From Thermodesulfobacteriota bacterium (GTDB lineage: Bacteria; Desulfobacterota; Syntrophorhabdia; Syntrophorhabdales; JANXAF01), in assembly GCA_025062045.1 (NCBI GenBank), contig JANXAF010000001.1, positions 62,001-126,000 of the forward strand: 64,000 nucleotides of DNA, written 5' to 3'. Made by a program: the position numbers and the translations under genes. Every line of letters starts with the position of its first letter. Position 1 is the stretch's first letter. The notes under the pieces were generated by a model. It was not told the origin of the DNA, made no database searches, and saw only the letters and a list, made by a program, of their open reading frames with translations. Below are positions 52,763 through 60,740 of the stretch, one piece after another.

Positions 52763-55093
52763 CTACTTTTCCTCCTTTTTTTCCTTCTCTTTCAAAGCCT
52801 TAAGGATCCTTTCCGGAGTGAATGGCAGCTCTTTAAGCTGGATTCCCAGGGCGTGGAAAATGGCATTTCCAAGCGCAGCAGCGGTTGGGTTGGTCAAGCC
52901 CTCACCAGCTTCTTTGGCCCCGTACGGGCCTTCTGCCTCGTAAGTATCTATTTCGATCATCCCTGTCTTTGGCATATCGGCAGCCCTTATAACTTTGTAG
53001 TCCACAAGGTTAGGGTTCAGAATCTTTCCCTCTTCCATGGGCTGATCTTCAAGATACCCGTATCCTAAGGCCATAGCCGCAGCCCCTTCTAGCTGTCCCA
53101 AAAGCCCCAAAGGATTTATAGGCTGGCCGCAGTCATGGGCAGTCATTACTTCGTGAATCTTTATCTTTCCAGTTTCAGGATCAACCTCAGCATCAACAGC
53201 CTGCATCATGTAACTATAGGCAGGAGATATCATTCCTTTCCTTCTGGGCGTGTAGTAACCACGACCGATTATCCTCTGTCCGTCCTTTGCCCTGATGGCC
53301 TTCTTTACGAGATCCTCGTATTTCATTCCCCTTTCAGGTCTAGCAATTACGTGAACCCATCTGTCCTTTATGTCCAAGTCATAGACTATGTTTAGGCCCA
53401 TCTCTGCGTAGGCGTACTCAAGTAACTGCCTCTTTGCGTCTTCGGCTGCCATCTTTACCGCGTTTCCAGCCATAAGTGTCTGACGGGATCCCCACGCACC
53501 CAAATCAGGCGGACAAATACCAGTATCTCCTGAGAAGACACGCACATCCTCCACTTTTACCCCCAAAGTTTCGGCGCAGATCATGGCTAATGTGGTGTTT
53601 GAACCTTGCCCAATGTCCTGAGCCCCAACATAGAGATCCACAGTTCCGTCATAGTTTATAACTACAACTGCGGAGGAAAAGGAGTAAGGCGTGTCAAACC
53701 AGTTAAATATACCTCCGGACATGAAACCAGCAGCCGATATCCCGATTGCCCGGTTTGGACCTAAATCTCCCTTCGATTTGACCCACTCTTCTATCTTGTC
53801 TATACACTGAACCATGCCACAACTTTGAATATAGGCTTGACCTGGCACTTCGTAACATTCGGTGTGCGCATTCTTCCTTCTCACCTCAAAAGGATCGAGG
53901 CCTAAATCCTTGCACATCCATTCAATCTGTTGTTCGGAACAGAACATGGCTTGAGGAGCACCAAAACCTCTCATTGCGGTTGAAGGGATCGTATTTGTGT
54001 ATACTCTAAAACCATCGTATCTATAAGCTTTCCATTTATAAGGGAAGGAGCAGAAAAAGCCTGTTAAGTAAAGCGCGGTGGCACCCATTCCCGTATAAGC
54101 CCCACCGTTTGTAAAGACGCGGACCTCCCTTGCCAAAAAAGTTCCGTCTTTTTTCATCGCTGTTCTTATGTAATAGTACATGGGAGTCCTTCTTTTGGAT
54201 GCTATAAAATCTTCCTCTCTGGTAAACACTATCTTTACAGGTCTGCAGACCTTCTTTGAAAGTACAGCGCTACAGAAAATCGCGGCATCAAGCTCGAACT
54301 TTCCACCAAAACCTCCACCTACGTACTGTGCAATGACCCTCACATCGCCTTCCCTTAAGCCCAAAACCCATGCAAGAAGAGCCTGCATGTAATAAGGCGC
54401 TTGGGTCGAACACCAAACTGTAAGTTTTCCGTCTGGTGTGTAACTCGCCACAGCCGCTCTCGTCTCCATACACATGTGATGCTGACTCGATGTCCTAAAC
54501 CAGTCCTCCCTTATGTAACCGTCTCTTTCGGCCTCAGCAAAAGCTTCCTCCACGTCTCCCCACTCTATATGTCTAGTTACGTTAATGTTCCTTTCCACAC
54601 CTTCGTGGATTTCTGGTGCGTCTTTCCTTATAGCCTCCATGGGAGTAAAAACGGCTGGTAACACCTCGTATTCCACTTCTATCAACTCCAATGCCTTCTC
54701 AGCTATCTCTTCGGTCACTGCACAAACTGCCGCAACTGGTTCCCCAATATACCTTACCTTTTCCAATGGAAGGATCTGTTCGTCACAAAGTTCTTTATAC
54801 CTTCTCCATATACCCTGCTTTATCCCCAAAGTGTCCTGACCCGTTGCAACAGCCATGACACCGGGAAGTTCCAGCGCCTTAGAATAGTCGATCTTTTTTA
54901 TTTTAGCATGGGGATAAGGGCTTCTTAGGATTTTCCCGTAAAGCATATTCGGCAGTTTTATATCCGATGCGTACTGGGCCCTCCCCGTAACCTTAGCGTA
55001 ACCATCGATATTGCGCGTCTTGTGGTTGATAACCGAGTATTTTACGCCCGGTTTAAAGACAGAGTACTTTATGTCTCTTGCTTCATGGCTCAT
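52763..55093 (-). CDS. xanthine dehydrogenase-family molybdopterin-binding subunit
   Basis: The 776-residue catalytic subunit of a molybdenum hydroxylase. Pterin/Mo-site motifs are VGGGFGGKFELDA, TAMRGFGAPQAMFC, GQDIGQGSNTTLAM and, near the C-terminus, EGPYGAKEAGEGL with the catalytic Glu of GxxE. The CO dehydrogenase loop (VAYRCSF) is absent, so it is not a CODH; it belongs to the broad xanthine/nicotinate/aldehyde group, which hydroxylates N-heterocycles or aldehydes. Operon order: 71-residue Cys protein, FAD subunit, 2Fe-2S subunit, this gene, zinc finger, CoxG. SD GGAGGG lies upstream. Confidence 0.93.
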   Translation of the reverse strand: MSHEARDIKYSVFKPGVKYSVINHKTRNIDGYAKVTGRAQYASDIKLPNMLYGKILRSPYPHAKIKKIDYSKALELPGVMAVATGQDTLGIKQGIWRRYKELCDEQILPLEKVRYIGEPVAAVCAVTEEIAEKALELIEVEYEVLPAVFTPMEAIRKDAPEIHEGVERNINVTRHIEWGDVEEAFAEAERDGYIREDWFRTSSQHHMCMETRAAVASYTPDGKLTVWCSTQAPYYMQALLAWVLGLREGDVRVIAQYVGGGFGGKFELDAAIFCSAVLSKKVCRPVKIVFTREEDFIASKRRTPMYYYIRTAMKKDGTFLAREVRVFTNGGAYTGMGATALYLTGFFCSFPYKWKAYRYDGFRVYTNTIPSTAMRGFGAPQAMFCSEQQIEWMCKDLGLDPFEVRRKNAHTECYEVPGQAYIQSCGMVQCIDKIEEWVKSKGDLGPNRAIGISAAGFMSGGIFNWFDTPYSFSSAVVVINYDGTVDLYVGAQDIGQGSNTTLAMICAETLGVKVEDVRVFSGDTGICPPDLGAWGSRQTLMAGNAVKMAAEDAKRQLLEYAYAEMGLNIVYDLDIKDRWVHVIARPERGMKYEDLVKKAIRAKDGQRIIGRGYYTPRRKGMISPAYSYMMQAVDAEVDPETGKIKIHEVMTAHDCGQPINPLGLLGQLEGAAAMALGYGYLEDQPMEEGKILNPNLVDYKVIRAADMPKTGMIEIDTYEAEGPYGAKEAGEGLTNPTAAALGNAIFHALGIQLKELPFTPERILKALKEKEKKEEK

Positions 55094-55094
55094 A

Positions 55095-55580
55095 TTAGCC
55101 CTCCTTGTATTCTCCCCTTGAGACTGCCTGAATAGCTCTGATAATGCTATTATATCCCGTACATCTACATATGTTTCCGTCTATTCCTTCTCTAATCTCC
55201 TCCTCTGTGAGCACCCTTCCTTCGTTTTCTTTAAGCAGCGCAGTGGCCGACATTAACATTCCCGGTGTGCAGAACCCGCACTGAAATGCTCCGTAGTCAA
55301 GGAAAGCCTCCTGAATGGGACTTAGCTTTCCGTTCTTCTCTAAGCCTTCAACCGTCGTGATATTCATGCCTTCCACTTGAACTGCAAGCACGGAACAAGA
55401 TTTTACAGCCATGCCATCCACTAAAACTGTGCAAGCACCACAAGAGCCGCTTTCACATCCTTTTTTCGTTCCTGTCAAACCGATGTGATCCCTTATTGCA
55501 TCGACAAGAAGTGTCTTTGGATTTATAAAAAGCTCGTATTCAAGGCCGTTCACCTTCAAGTGGACAATTTTCTTCTCCAT
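55095..55580 (-). CDS. 2Fe-2S subunit of the molybdenum hydroxylase
   Basis: A 161-residue small subunit with two [2Fe-2S] clusters: the plant-ferredoxin-type GCESGSCGACTVLVDG with a fourth Cys in KSCSVL, and the alpha-helical CGFCTPGMLMSATALL plus GNICRCTGY. It relays electrons from the Mo site to FAD. It lies between the FAD and Mo subunits, 1 nt from the latter, with SD GGAGGG. The length matches CoxS/HcrC-type proteins. Confidence 0.95.
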   Translation of the reverse strand: MEKKIVHLKVNGLEYELFINPKTLLVDAIRDHIGLTGTKKGCESGSCGACTVLVDGMAVKSCSVLAVQVEGMNITTVEGLEKNGKLSPIQEAFLDYGAFQCGFCTPGMLMSATALLKENEGRVLTEEEIREGIDGNICRCTGYNSIIRAIQAVSRGEYKEG

Positions 55581-55590
55581 AATCCCTCCT

Positions 55591-56457
55591 CTATTTTACA
55601 GCCTTATAGGCAGAGGCAAGCATCCTTCTCGTCAAGACTGCTACAAGGTGTCTTCTAAATTCCTCCGAACCATAAATGTCGGAAACAGGCTCACACTCAG
55701 AAGAAGCCAAGGCCCCTGCTTTTTCGAAGAGTTTCTCGTTGTATTTCTCTCCTTTGACTGATTCTTCCGCTTTTTTTGCCCGAATCGGGACTCTCCCTGC
55801 ATTTGCTAAGCAGATCTTGGCATCTTTTATCGTCCCATCATCCATAAGGGTAACCTTGCAGGCTACTCCAACTATAGCCATGTCATTTTTTAGAAGGTTG
55901 AACTTGTAATACACACATGCACTTTTCGGTTCAGGTGGAGGAACCCTTATCTCCTTTAGAAGCTCATTCTCTTTAAGCTCAGTAGTGAAATAATCTACAA
56001 AGAAATCTTCAAGAGGCATCTTTCTTTCTCCGTTAACGCTGGTCATCGTGACCTCTGCTCCTAATGTAATCAAAACGGGCGCAGGATCTCCCGCAGGATC
56101 AGCATGGGCAAGATTTCCGCCTATAGTCCCCCAGTTTCTCGTTTGGATGGAGGCTAAATTCCTCTCCATCTCCACAAGGACCGGATAGTACTTCTTTACC
56201 GTTTCAGATTTTTCTATTGTTCTGTGAGTCGTTGTAGCACCTATAGAGAGTCCCTCTTTCTCATCGAAGGTTATGTAGTCCAACTCCTTGAGGTGCTTTA
56301 TGTCGATCAAATATTCTGGTCTAACCATCCCTTGTCTCATAAGGATTAGCAGCGACTGGCCTCCGCATATTATTTTGCATGCCTCTCCGTATTCAGCGAG
56401 CATTGAGAGAGCTTCACCTAGAGATGCGGGTTTCAAATAATGAAAATCGTGTATCAT
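55591..56457 (-). CDS. FAD-binding subunit of the molybdenum hydroxylase
   Basis: The 288-residue CoxM-type medium subunit. FAD contacts appear as KIICGGQSLLILM (residues about 28-40), RNWGTIGGNLAHADPAGDPAP, and a CO dehydrogenase flavoprotein C-terminal domain (VRIPIRAKKAEESVKG region). The extra 4Fe-4S insertion of 4-hydroxybenzoyl-CoA reductase HcrB is absent, so this is not a classic HcrABC. It starts with an ATGA overlap with the small Cys protein and ends 10 nt before the 2Fe-2S gene. Confidence 0.94.
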   Translation of the reverse strand: MIHDFHYLKPASLGEALSMLAEYGEACKIICGGQSLLILMRQGMVRPEYLIDIKHLKELDYITFDEKEGLSIGATTTHRTIEKSETVKKYYPVLVEMERNLASIQTRNWGTIGGNLAHADPAGDPAPVLITLGAEVTMTSVNGERKMPLEDFFVDYFTTELKENELLKEIRVPPPEPKSACVYYKFNLLKNDMAIVGVACKVTLMDDGTIKDAKICLANAGRVPIRAKKAEESVKGEKYNEKLFEKAGALASSECEPVSDIYGSEEFRRHLVAVLTRRMLASAYKAVK

Positions 56458-56669
56458 AGCTCGCTCCTTTCTATTAATTCTTCGACATTTTTAATGAGCT
56501 TTTTTGCCTCGAAAAGATCCTCAAGCTCACCAAAGTCCAAAGAGATTCCTCTATCTTCTTCTCTTCCGTTTTGCCTCTGCTCACAAATATAATAGTGCCT
56601 TCCACGGTAGATGGGACATTCTACACACGCACATCTAATTATAGGACAAAAAATCTTACTTTTTCCCAT
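56454..56669 (-). CDS. small Cys-rich protein at the head of the hydroxylase operon
   Basis: A 71-residue protein with a cysteine cluster near the N-terminus (CPIIRCACVECPIY, plus YYICEQ) and a helical C-terminus (FEAKKLIKNVEELIERSEL). It overlaps the FAD subunit start by 4 nt (ATGA). The five Cys could bind an Fe-S cluster or zinc. No strong SD precedes the ATG at 56669. Family not recognised; a maturation or electron-transfer accessory role is suggested only by position. Confidence 0.65.
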   Translation of the reverse strand: MGKSKIFCPIIRCACVECPIYRGRHYYICEQRQNGREEDRGISLDFGELEDLFEAKKLIKNVEELIERSEL

Positions 56670-56738
56670 TTTTACGCTTTAGTCCGCAATTCGGCCGATT
56701 TTAAGGAGAGTCTGTTCATGGTTCCGAAATTGGATTAA

Positions 56739-56767
56739 ACTTTAGCCCGTCTACTGGGAAAAGTCAA
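56739..56767 (-). promoter_or_regulatory. promoter of the molybdenum hydroxylase operon
   Basis: Minus strand TTGACT (56767-56762), 17-nt spacer, TAAAGT (56744-56739); predicted start about 56732, leader about 63 nt. Confidence 0.55.
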
Positions 56768-56777
56768 CTATTTTTCG

Positions 56778-56813
56778 GTTCATTTTAATGAATTTTCGTT
56801 CATTATCATGAAC
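56778..56813. promoter_or_regulatory. tandem palindromes, candidate regulator binding site
   Basis: GTTCAT-N4-ATGAAT (56778-56793) and GTTCAT-N4-ATGAAC (56798-56813), repeating every 20 bp, i.e. on one face of the helix. They lie roughly midway between the divergent hydroxylase and trpB2 promoters, about 46-84 bp upstream of each predicted start, where an activator would sit. Confidence 0.6.
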
Positions 56814-56826
56814 ATCCAGTTTCTTC

Positions 56827-56855
56827 TTGACAAGGGCCGGAAACGAAGGTATAAA
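56827..56855 (+). promoter_or_regulatory. promoter of the attenuated trpB2-ior operon
   Basis: TTGACA (56827-56832), 17-nt spacer, TATAAA (56850-56855). Predicted start about 56862, 2 nt before the leader peptide ATG. Confidence 0.75.
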
Positions 56856-56863
56856 ATGATTAT

Positions 56864-56926
56864 ATGACCAGTAAGCAAGCTATAATTAGATCCTGGATAT
56901 GGTGGAGAAGGGTTAGTGTGGTGTGA
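56864..56926 (+). CDS. tryptophan-rich attenuator leader peptide
   Basis: A 20-codon ORF, too short for standard gene calling. It begins MTSKQAIIRS and has three Trp codons at positions 11, 13 and 14 (TGG at 56894, 56900 and 56903), then two Arg codons, and stops at TGA 56924-56926. The stop lies inside the first arm of the downstream hairpin, as expected for ribosome-controlled attenuation. The peptide probably has no function beyond sensing charged tRNA-Trp. The ATG is about 2 nt from the predicted transcription start, so it would be translated from a leaderless mRNA. Confidence 0.8.
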   Translation: MTSKQAIIRSWIWWRRVSVV

Positions 56927-57014
56927 AGCCGCCTAATATAAGCCATGGGCGGCTTCGCACCGCCCATGGCTTATCTGGGGCCATGGGTTCATAACCCATG
57001 GCCCTTTTATTTTT
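56920..57014 (+). promoter_or_regulatory. transcription attenuator with competing hairpins and terminator
   Basis: Arm 1 (56920-56933) pairs with arm 2 (56948-56961) over 14 positions with one G-U. Arm 2 also belongs to the left strand of a 15-bp hairpin (56938-56952 with 56960-56974). The right strand of that hairpin can instead pair with 56980-56987. The last alternative is the terminator: GGGCCATGGGTT (56978-56989), loop CAT, AACCCATGGCCC (56993-57004), then TTTTATTTTT. The pairings are mutually exclusive, the logic of the trp attenuator. The rest of 56670-57028 holds the two promoters and the tandem palindromes. Confidence 0.8.
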
Positions 57015-57028
57015 GTGGGGAGGTCCGG

Positions 57029-58387
57029 ATGGTAAAGAAGATCATTTTATCTGACAGTGAGATTCCAAGGTTTTGGTACAACATTCAGGGAGATCTTAAA
57101 AAACCCCTTCCTTCTCCGCTCGATCCCCAAACTAAGAAACCCATAGACCCAGAAACGCTTTTCCGCATATTTCCGGCTAATCTCGTAGAACAGGAGATGA
57201 GTACACAAAGATGGATAAAGATACCGGACGAGGTTATAGAAAAACTTGCAATCTGGAGACCTACCCCTCTTTACAGGGCATACTCTCTTGAAAGATTTCT
57301 TGGAACGCCGGCAAGGATTTACTATAAGAACGAAAGTGTAAGCCCCTCTGGAAGCCACAAGCCTAATACAGCAATCGCGCAAGCTTACTATAACAAGGTC
57401 TTCGGAACAAAAAGGTTAACTACGGAAACAGGCGCGGGACAATGGGGGAGTGCTCTGGCTTTCGCATGTAATCAGTTTGGGCTCGAATTAAAAGTCTACA
57501 TGGTAAGAGTTAGTTACAATCAGAAACCTTATAGGCGGATGCTCATCGAGGCATACGGAGGGAAATGTGTGCCAAGCCCAAGTATGGATACTGAGATAGG
57601 CAAAAGTTACTGTCAAAAAGATCCGGACCATCCCGGAAGCCTGGGTATCGCTATAAGTGAAGCAATAGAGGATGCTATGACCTCTGAAAAGACAAAATAC
57701 TCTTTAGGTAGCGTCCTAAATCACGTTCTCCTCCACCAAACGATAATAGGGCTTGAGGCAAAAAAACAACTCGAATCGATAAAAGAATACCCAGATATTG
57801 TGATAGGATGCGTTGGAGGGGGGAGCAATTTTGCCGGACTTTCGTTTCCTTTTCTATTCGACAAGATAAACGGAAAGGAAGTAAAGGTCATAGCATGCGA
57901 ACCCGCATCCTGTCCTACCTTAACCAAAGGTCATTATGTCTACGATTTCGGAGACAGCGCAGGAGTAACACCTCTTCTGCCAATGCATTCCATAGGCCAC
58001 AAGTTTGTACCTCCACCAATACACGCAGGTGGGCTGAGATACCATGGAATGGCACCACTTGTAAGCTTACTTGTGAAAGAAGGCCTAATTGAGGCAAGAT
58101 CTTACAGTCAGACTGCCACATTTTCGGCAGGTTTAGTATTCGCTAGAACCGAAGGTTTCATTCCTGCGCCAGAGACCAACCATGCTTTAGCCTGTGTGAT
58201 AGAAGAGGCAAAAAAGGCAAAAGACGCAAAGGAAGAAAAGGTGATCCTTGTGAACTTTAGCGGACACGGGATTCTGGATCTTCTAGCTTATGAATCCTAC
58301 ATCCTTGGGAAACTCGAAGATTATTCTCTCTCTCAGGAAGAGATAGACTTGCTCCTTCATGATCTTAGAGAATTTCCGAGGCCGTGA
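57029..58387 (+). CDS. trpB2: tryptophan synthase beta-like protein TrpB2
   Basis: A 452-residue PLP enzyme that condenses indole with serine (or O-phosphoserine) to tryptophan. PLP-binding Lys111 is in [24 protein letters not shown] and the phosphate-binding [11 protein letters not shown] follow. The long N-terminus (about 80 residues before [12 protein letters not shown]) and overall length mark the TrpB2 subgroup, which does not need TrpA; no trpA, trpB1 or other trp gene is in the window. The frame is open to 56945, but that stretch is the attenuator; the ATG at 57029 follows SD GGGGAGG. It is the first structural gene of the attenuated operon. Confidence 0.93.
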   Translation: MVKKIILSDSEIPRFWYNIQGDLKKPLPSPLDPQTKKPIDPETLFRIFPANLVEQEMSTQRWIKIPDEVIEKLAIWRPTPLYRAYSLERFLGTPARIYYKNESVSPSGSHKPNTAIAQAYYNKVFGTKRLTTETGAGQWGSALAFACNQFGLELKVYMVRVSYNQKPYRRMLIEAYGGKCVPSPSMDTEIGKSYCQKDPDHPGSLGIAISEAIEDAMTSEKTKYSLGSVLNHVLLHQTIIGLEAKKQLESIKEYPDIVIGCVGGGSNFAGLSFPFLFDKINGKEVKVIACEPASCPTLTKGHYVYDFGDSAGVTPLLPMHSIGHKFVPPPIHAGGLRYHGMAPLVSLLVKEGLIEARSYSQTATFSAGLVFARTEGFIPAPETNHALACVIEEAKKAKDAKEEKVILVNFSGHGILDLLAYESYILGKLEDYSLSQEEIDLLLHDLREFPRP

Positions 58388-58389
58388 TT

Positions 58390-59499
58390 ATGGATTTAAA
58401 AGTTTTAATGTCGGAAAGAATCAAAAATATTAGACCCTCAGGAGTCAGAAGAATATTCGATCTGGTTCAGACTGTTAAAGATCCTATCAATTTAAGTATC
58501 GGTGAACCAGACTTCGACGTTCCCCCTCCCATCAAAAACGAGGCTGTAAGATGGATTGAAATGGGGTTCAATAAGTATACACCGTCAGGTGGTATTCCCG
58601 AATTGCGCCATAAGCTTTTGGAGTACCTTAAAAAGAAGGGGATATTCTGCGAAGACGTAATTATAACACCAGGTGTGACAGGAGGTCTTTTGCTTGCATT
58701 TTTTGTCATTTTAAATCCTGGTGACGAGGTTGTAATACCCGACCCTTATTTTGTTTTATACGAATACCAGATAAGGTTAGTTGGGGCAAAACCCGTCTTT
58801 TTTGAAACTTACCCCGATTTTAAAATAAGAGAAGAGCCCCTAAGACGTGCCATCTCGAAGAAAACGAAGGCAATTTTAATAAATAGTCCAAACAATCCTA
58901 CGGGGGCAGTTTACTCGAGGGATGAACTTTTGCTTATAAAGGAAGTCGCAAAAGAAAAGGGGCTCCTTGTTTTTTCCGATGATATATACGATGCTTTCGT
59001 CTACGATGATGACACCGAAAGAGTTTACATGGGCGAGCTTTATGAAAGAACACTGACCTTCGGAGGCTTTTCAAAGACGTGGGGAATGACAGGATGGAGA
59101 CTCGGGTATGTGGCAGGTCCCAAAGAGATCATAAATTCAATGGTTACGATCCAACAATACGTTTTTAGTAGCGTAACATCTTTCGCCCAGAAGGCAGCAC
59201 TTTTGGCACTCGATTACGACATGACCCCAGTGATAGAATCTTACAAAAGAAAAAGGGACCTCATCTACGAGGCAATAAAGGACAAGTATAATGTTTTAAA
59301 GCCAAAAGGTGCTTACTATATATTTCCTGAGGCTCCTGGAGGTGATGGTGACTCTTTTGTCGAAAGAGCGCTGAAAGAGAAACTCTTTGTCATTCCTGGA
59401 AGCGTCTTTTCTAAACGGAAATCCCACATACGGATATCTTTTGCCCAAAAAGAGGATGTACTACTTAAAGCAATTGAAATTTTAAGGAGGCTAGCTTAA
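58390..59499 (+). CDS. class I/II pyridoxal-phosphate aminotransferase
   Basis: A 369-residue fold-type I aminotransferase with NSPNNPTGAVYSRDEL, SDDIYDAFVY, PLP Lys229 in FGGFSKTWGMTGWRLGYVAGP and a C-terminal Arg in SHIRISFAQKED for the substrate carboxylate. It belongs to the aspartate/aromatic aminotransferase group. Placement between trpB2 and the IOR genes suggests interconversion of tryptophan (or phenylalanine/tyrosine) with the aryl pyruvate used by IOR. The start is taken as ATG 58390 (GAGG 8 nt upstream); GTG 58384 overlapping the trpB2 stop is the alternative. Confidence 0.9.
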   Translation: MDLKVLMSERIKNIRPSGVRRIFDLVQTVKDPINLSIGEPDFDVPPPIKNEAVRWIEMGFNKYTPSGGIPELRHKLLEYLKKKGIFCEDVIITPGVTGGLLLAFFVILNPGDEVVIPDPYFVLYEYQIRLVGAKPVFFETYPDFKIREEPLRRAISKKTKAILINSPNNPTGAVYSRDELLLIKEVAKEKGLLVFSDDIYDAFVYDDDTERVYMGELYERTLTFGGFSKTWGMTGWRLGYVAGPKEIINSMVTIQQYVFSSVTSFAQKAALLALDYDMTPVIESYKRKRDLIYEAIKDKYNVLKPKGAYYIFPEAPGGDGDSFVERALKEKLFVIPGSVFSKRKSHIRISFAQKEDVLLKAIEILRRLA

Positions 59500-59510
59500 A
59501 TATTTAGCCC

Positions 59511-60740
59511 ATGTTTAAAGATATAGTGCAGCTACTCATAGAAGAAGGTATTGAATTCATTTACACCTCTAGAAAAGCTCTTCCTCTCCTAGAAGTACCT
59601 TTTTGCCACCCTAAAGTACACATAGAAACGGTTATTAACGAAAAAGTTGCCTATGAGTTTGCTCTTTCTGCAAGCATAGTAAAAAAAAGATCGTGTTTTA
59701 TAACTGGTACCCGTGAGTTATGTGAAGCCCTAGATCCCATTATGAGCTCAGCTTATATGGGCGTACTTGGACCGCTGCTCATCGTGGCAGTCCGTGACCA
59801 AGACCATGACTTTGCTTTTCTTGGTCCCTTTTCAAAGCTACCTCTCATTGTAGAGGGAAGAAGTGAAAAATTCAGAGATGCGATAAGCTTCGGGATGTAT
59901 ATTTCAGAGAAGTTTGAGATCCCTGTAATTGTGGAACTCGATGTACTTTATTTGGACAAACTTTGCCCGATCTCAAAAACTGGCTCAATGGTCCAAACGA
60001 CAGGTTCTTTTGAATTCCACAAAAACCCTTCAAGATGGGCGGCAACTCCTAGTTTTAGATATAAACTCCATAAGATTCTCAATGAAAAAATAAAGTCAAT
60101 AAGGGAAGAGTTCGAAAACTACCAAGGAAATGAGATAAGACTAAAAGGTACTACTGGTTTCATCTCGTATAGACAGAGTGCCCTTTCTTTCTTTTTCGAG
60201 GACTTTAGCACGCTTTATCTCTCAACCGTCCATCCTCTGCCTTTAAAGCTCGTCTCGAGATTTTTAGAAGATGTGGATGAGGCCTTCGTTCTTTCGGATC
60301 CCCATTCTGTCATTGAGTACCAAATATGTGACTTTAAGGAAAAGATAAAACCCTTTGACTATCAAAACAGTATTAAAAAAAATATCCACGGCAAAGCTGA
60401 AACGATCTTCGGTTACGAGGTAGTAAGGGATACATTGGGTCCTGCATCATCGATAAACATGGCCCACGGAATAAAAAAGACCAATCCCGAAAGAAGGATC
60501 CTAGCCATCACATACGAAGACCATTTCTTTCACTCAGGAATTCCAGCCTTCATAAATACGTTGTACAATGATTCGCATTACCACCTTTTGATCCTTGCAA
60601 AAAATAGGGTCTCGGACCTTAAAGTCTTCATGGAAGGGATCGGATTTAAGGATTACTACACGGTGGAGAAACTGGAGGATCTCAAAGAGTATTTGACAAA
60701 GGATGGGCTTACGGTCTTCATAATGGAAGGAAGTATATGA
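59511..60740 (+). CDS. degenerate IorA-like protein
   Basis: A 409-residue protein that aligns by eye with IorA but lacks its catalytic and cluster features. Its N-terminal domain keeps ETVINEKVAYEFAL, matching the Glu-containing EWSVNERVAYEVAY of the intact IorA downstream. In the C-terminal domain the TPP/Mg motif GDSTFFHACLPAI is replaced by YEDHFFHSGIPAF (about residue 335) and the downstream Asn ligand is lost; the CSGCPH segment and the C-terminal ferredoxin domain are absent. It is intact as a reading frame, overlaps iorB by ATGA, and follows the aminotransferase after 11 nt, so it looks like a maintained pseudoenzyme or partner subunit rather than a decaying copy. Confidence 0.75.
   Translation: MFKDIVQLLIEEGIEFIYTSRKALPLLEVPFCHPKVHIETVINEKVAYEFALSASIVKKRSCFITGTRELCEALDPIMSSAYMGVLGPLLIVAVRDQDHDFAFLGPFSKLPLIVEGRSEKFRDAISFGMYISEKFEIPVIVELDVLYLDKLCPISKTGSMVQTTGSFEFHKNPSRWAATPSFRYKLHKILNEKIKSIREEFENYQGNEIRLKGTTGFISYRQSALSFFFEDFSTLYLSTVHPLPLKLVSRFLEDVDEAFVLSDPHSVIEYQICDFKEKIKPFDYQNSIKKNIHGKAETIFGYEVVRDTLGPASSINMAHGIKKTNPERRILAITYEDHFFHSGIPAFINTLYNDSHYHLLILAKNRVSDLKVFMEGIGFKDYYTVEKLEDLKEYLTKDGLTVFIMEGSI

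Noticed and set aside
52763-56457. carbon monoxide dehydrogenase (CoxMSL) or 4-hydroxybenzoyl-CoA reductase
   Set aside because: The CoxL active-site loop VAYRCSF is absent, and the FAD subunit lacks the HcrB 4Fe-4S insertion.
56881-56886. TATAAT inside the Trp leader as the operon promoter
   Set aside because: No -35 lies at 17 +/- 1 nt upstream, and the promoter at 56827-56855 is near consensus; starting here would remove the leader peptide.
56945-57028. 5' extension of the trpB2 reading frame upstream to 56945
   Set aside because: The extension is the attenuator hairpin and terminator sequence read in frame; the ATG at 57029 has the only good SD and fits the TrpB2 N-terminus.
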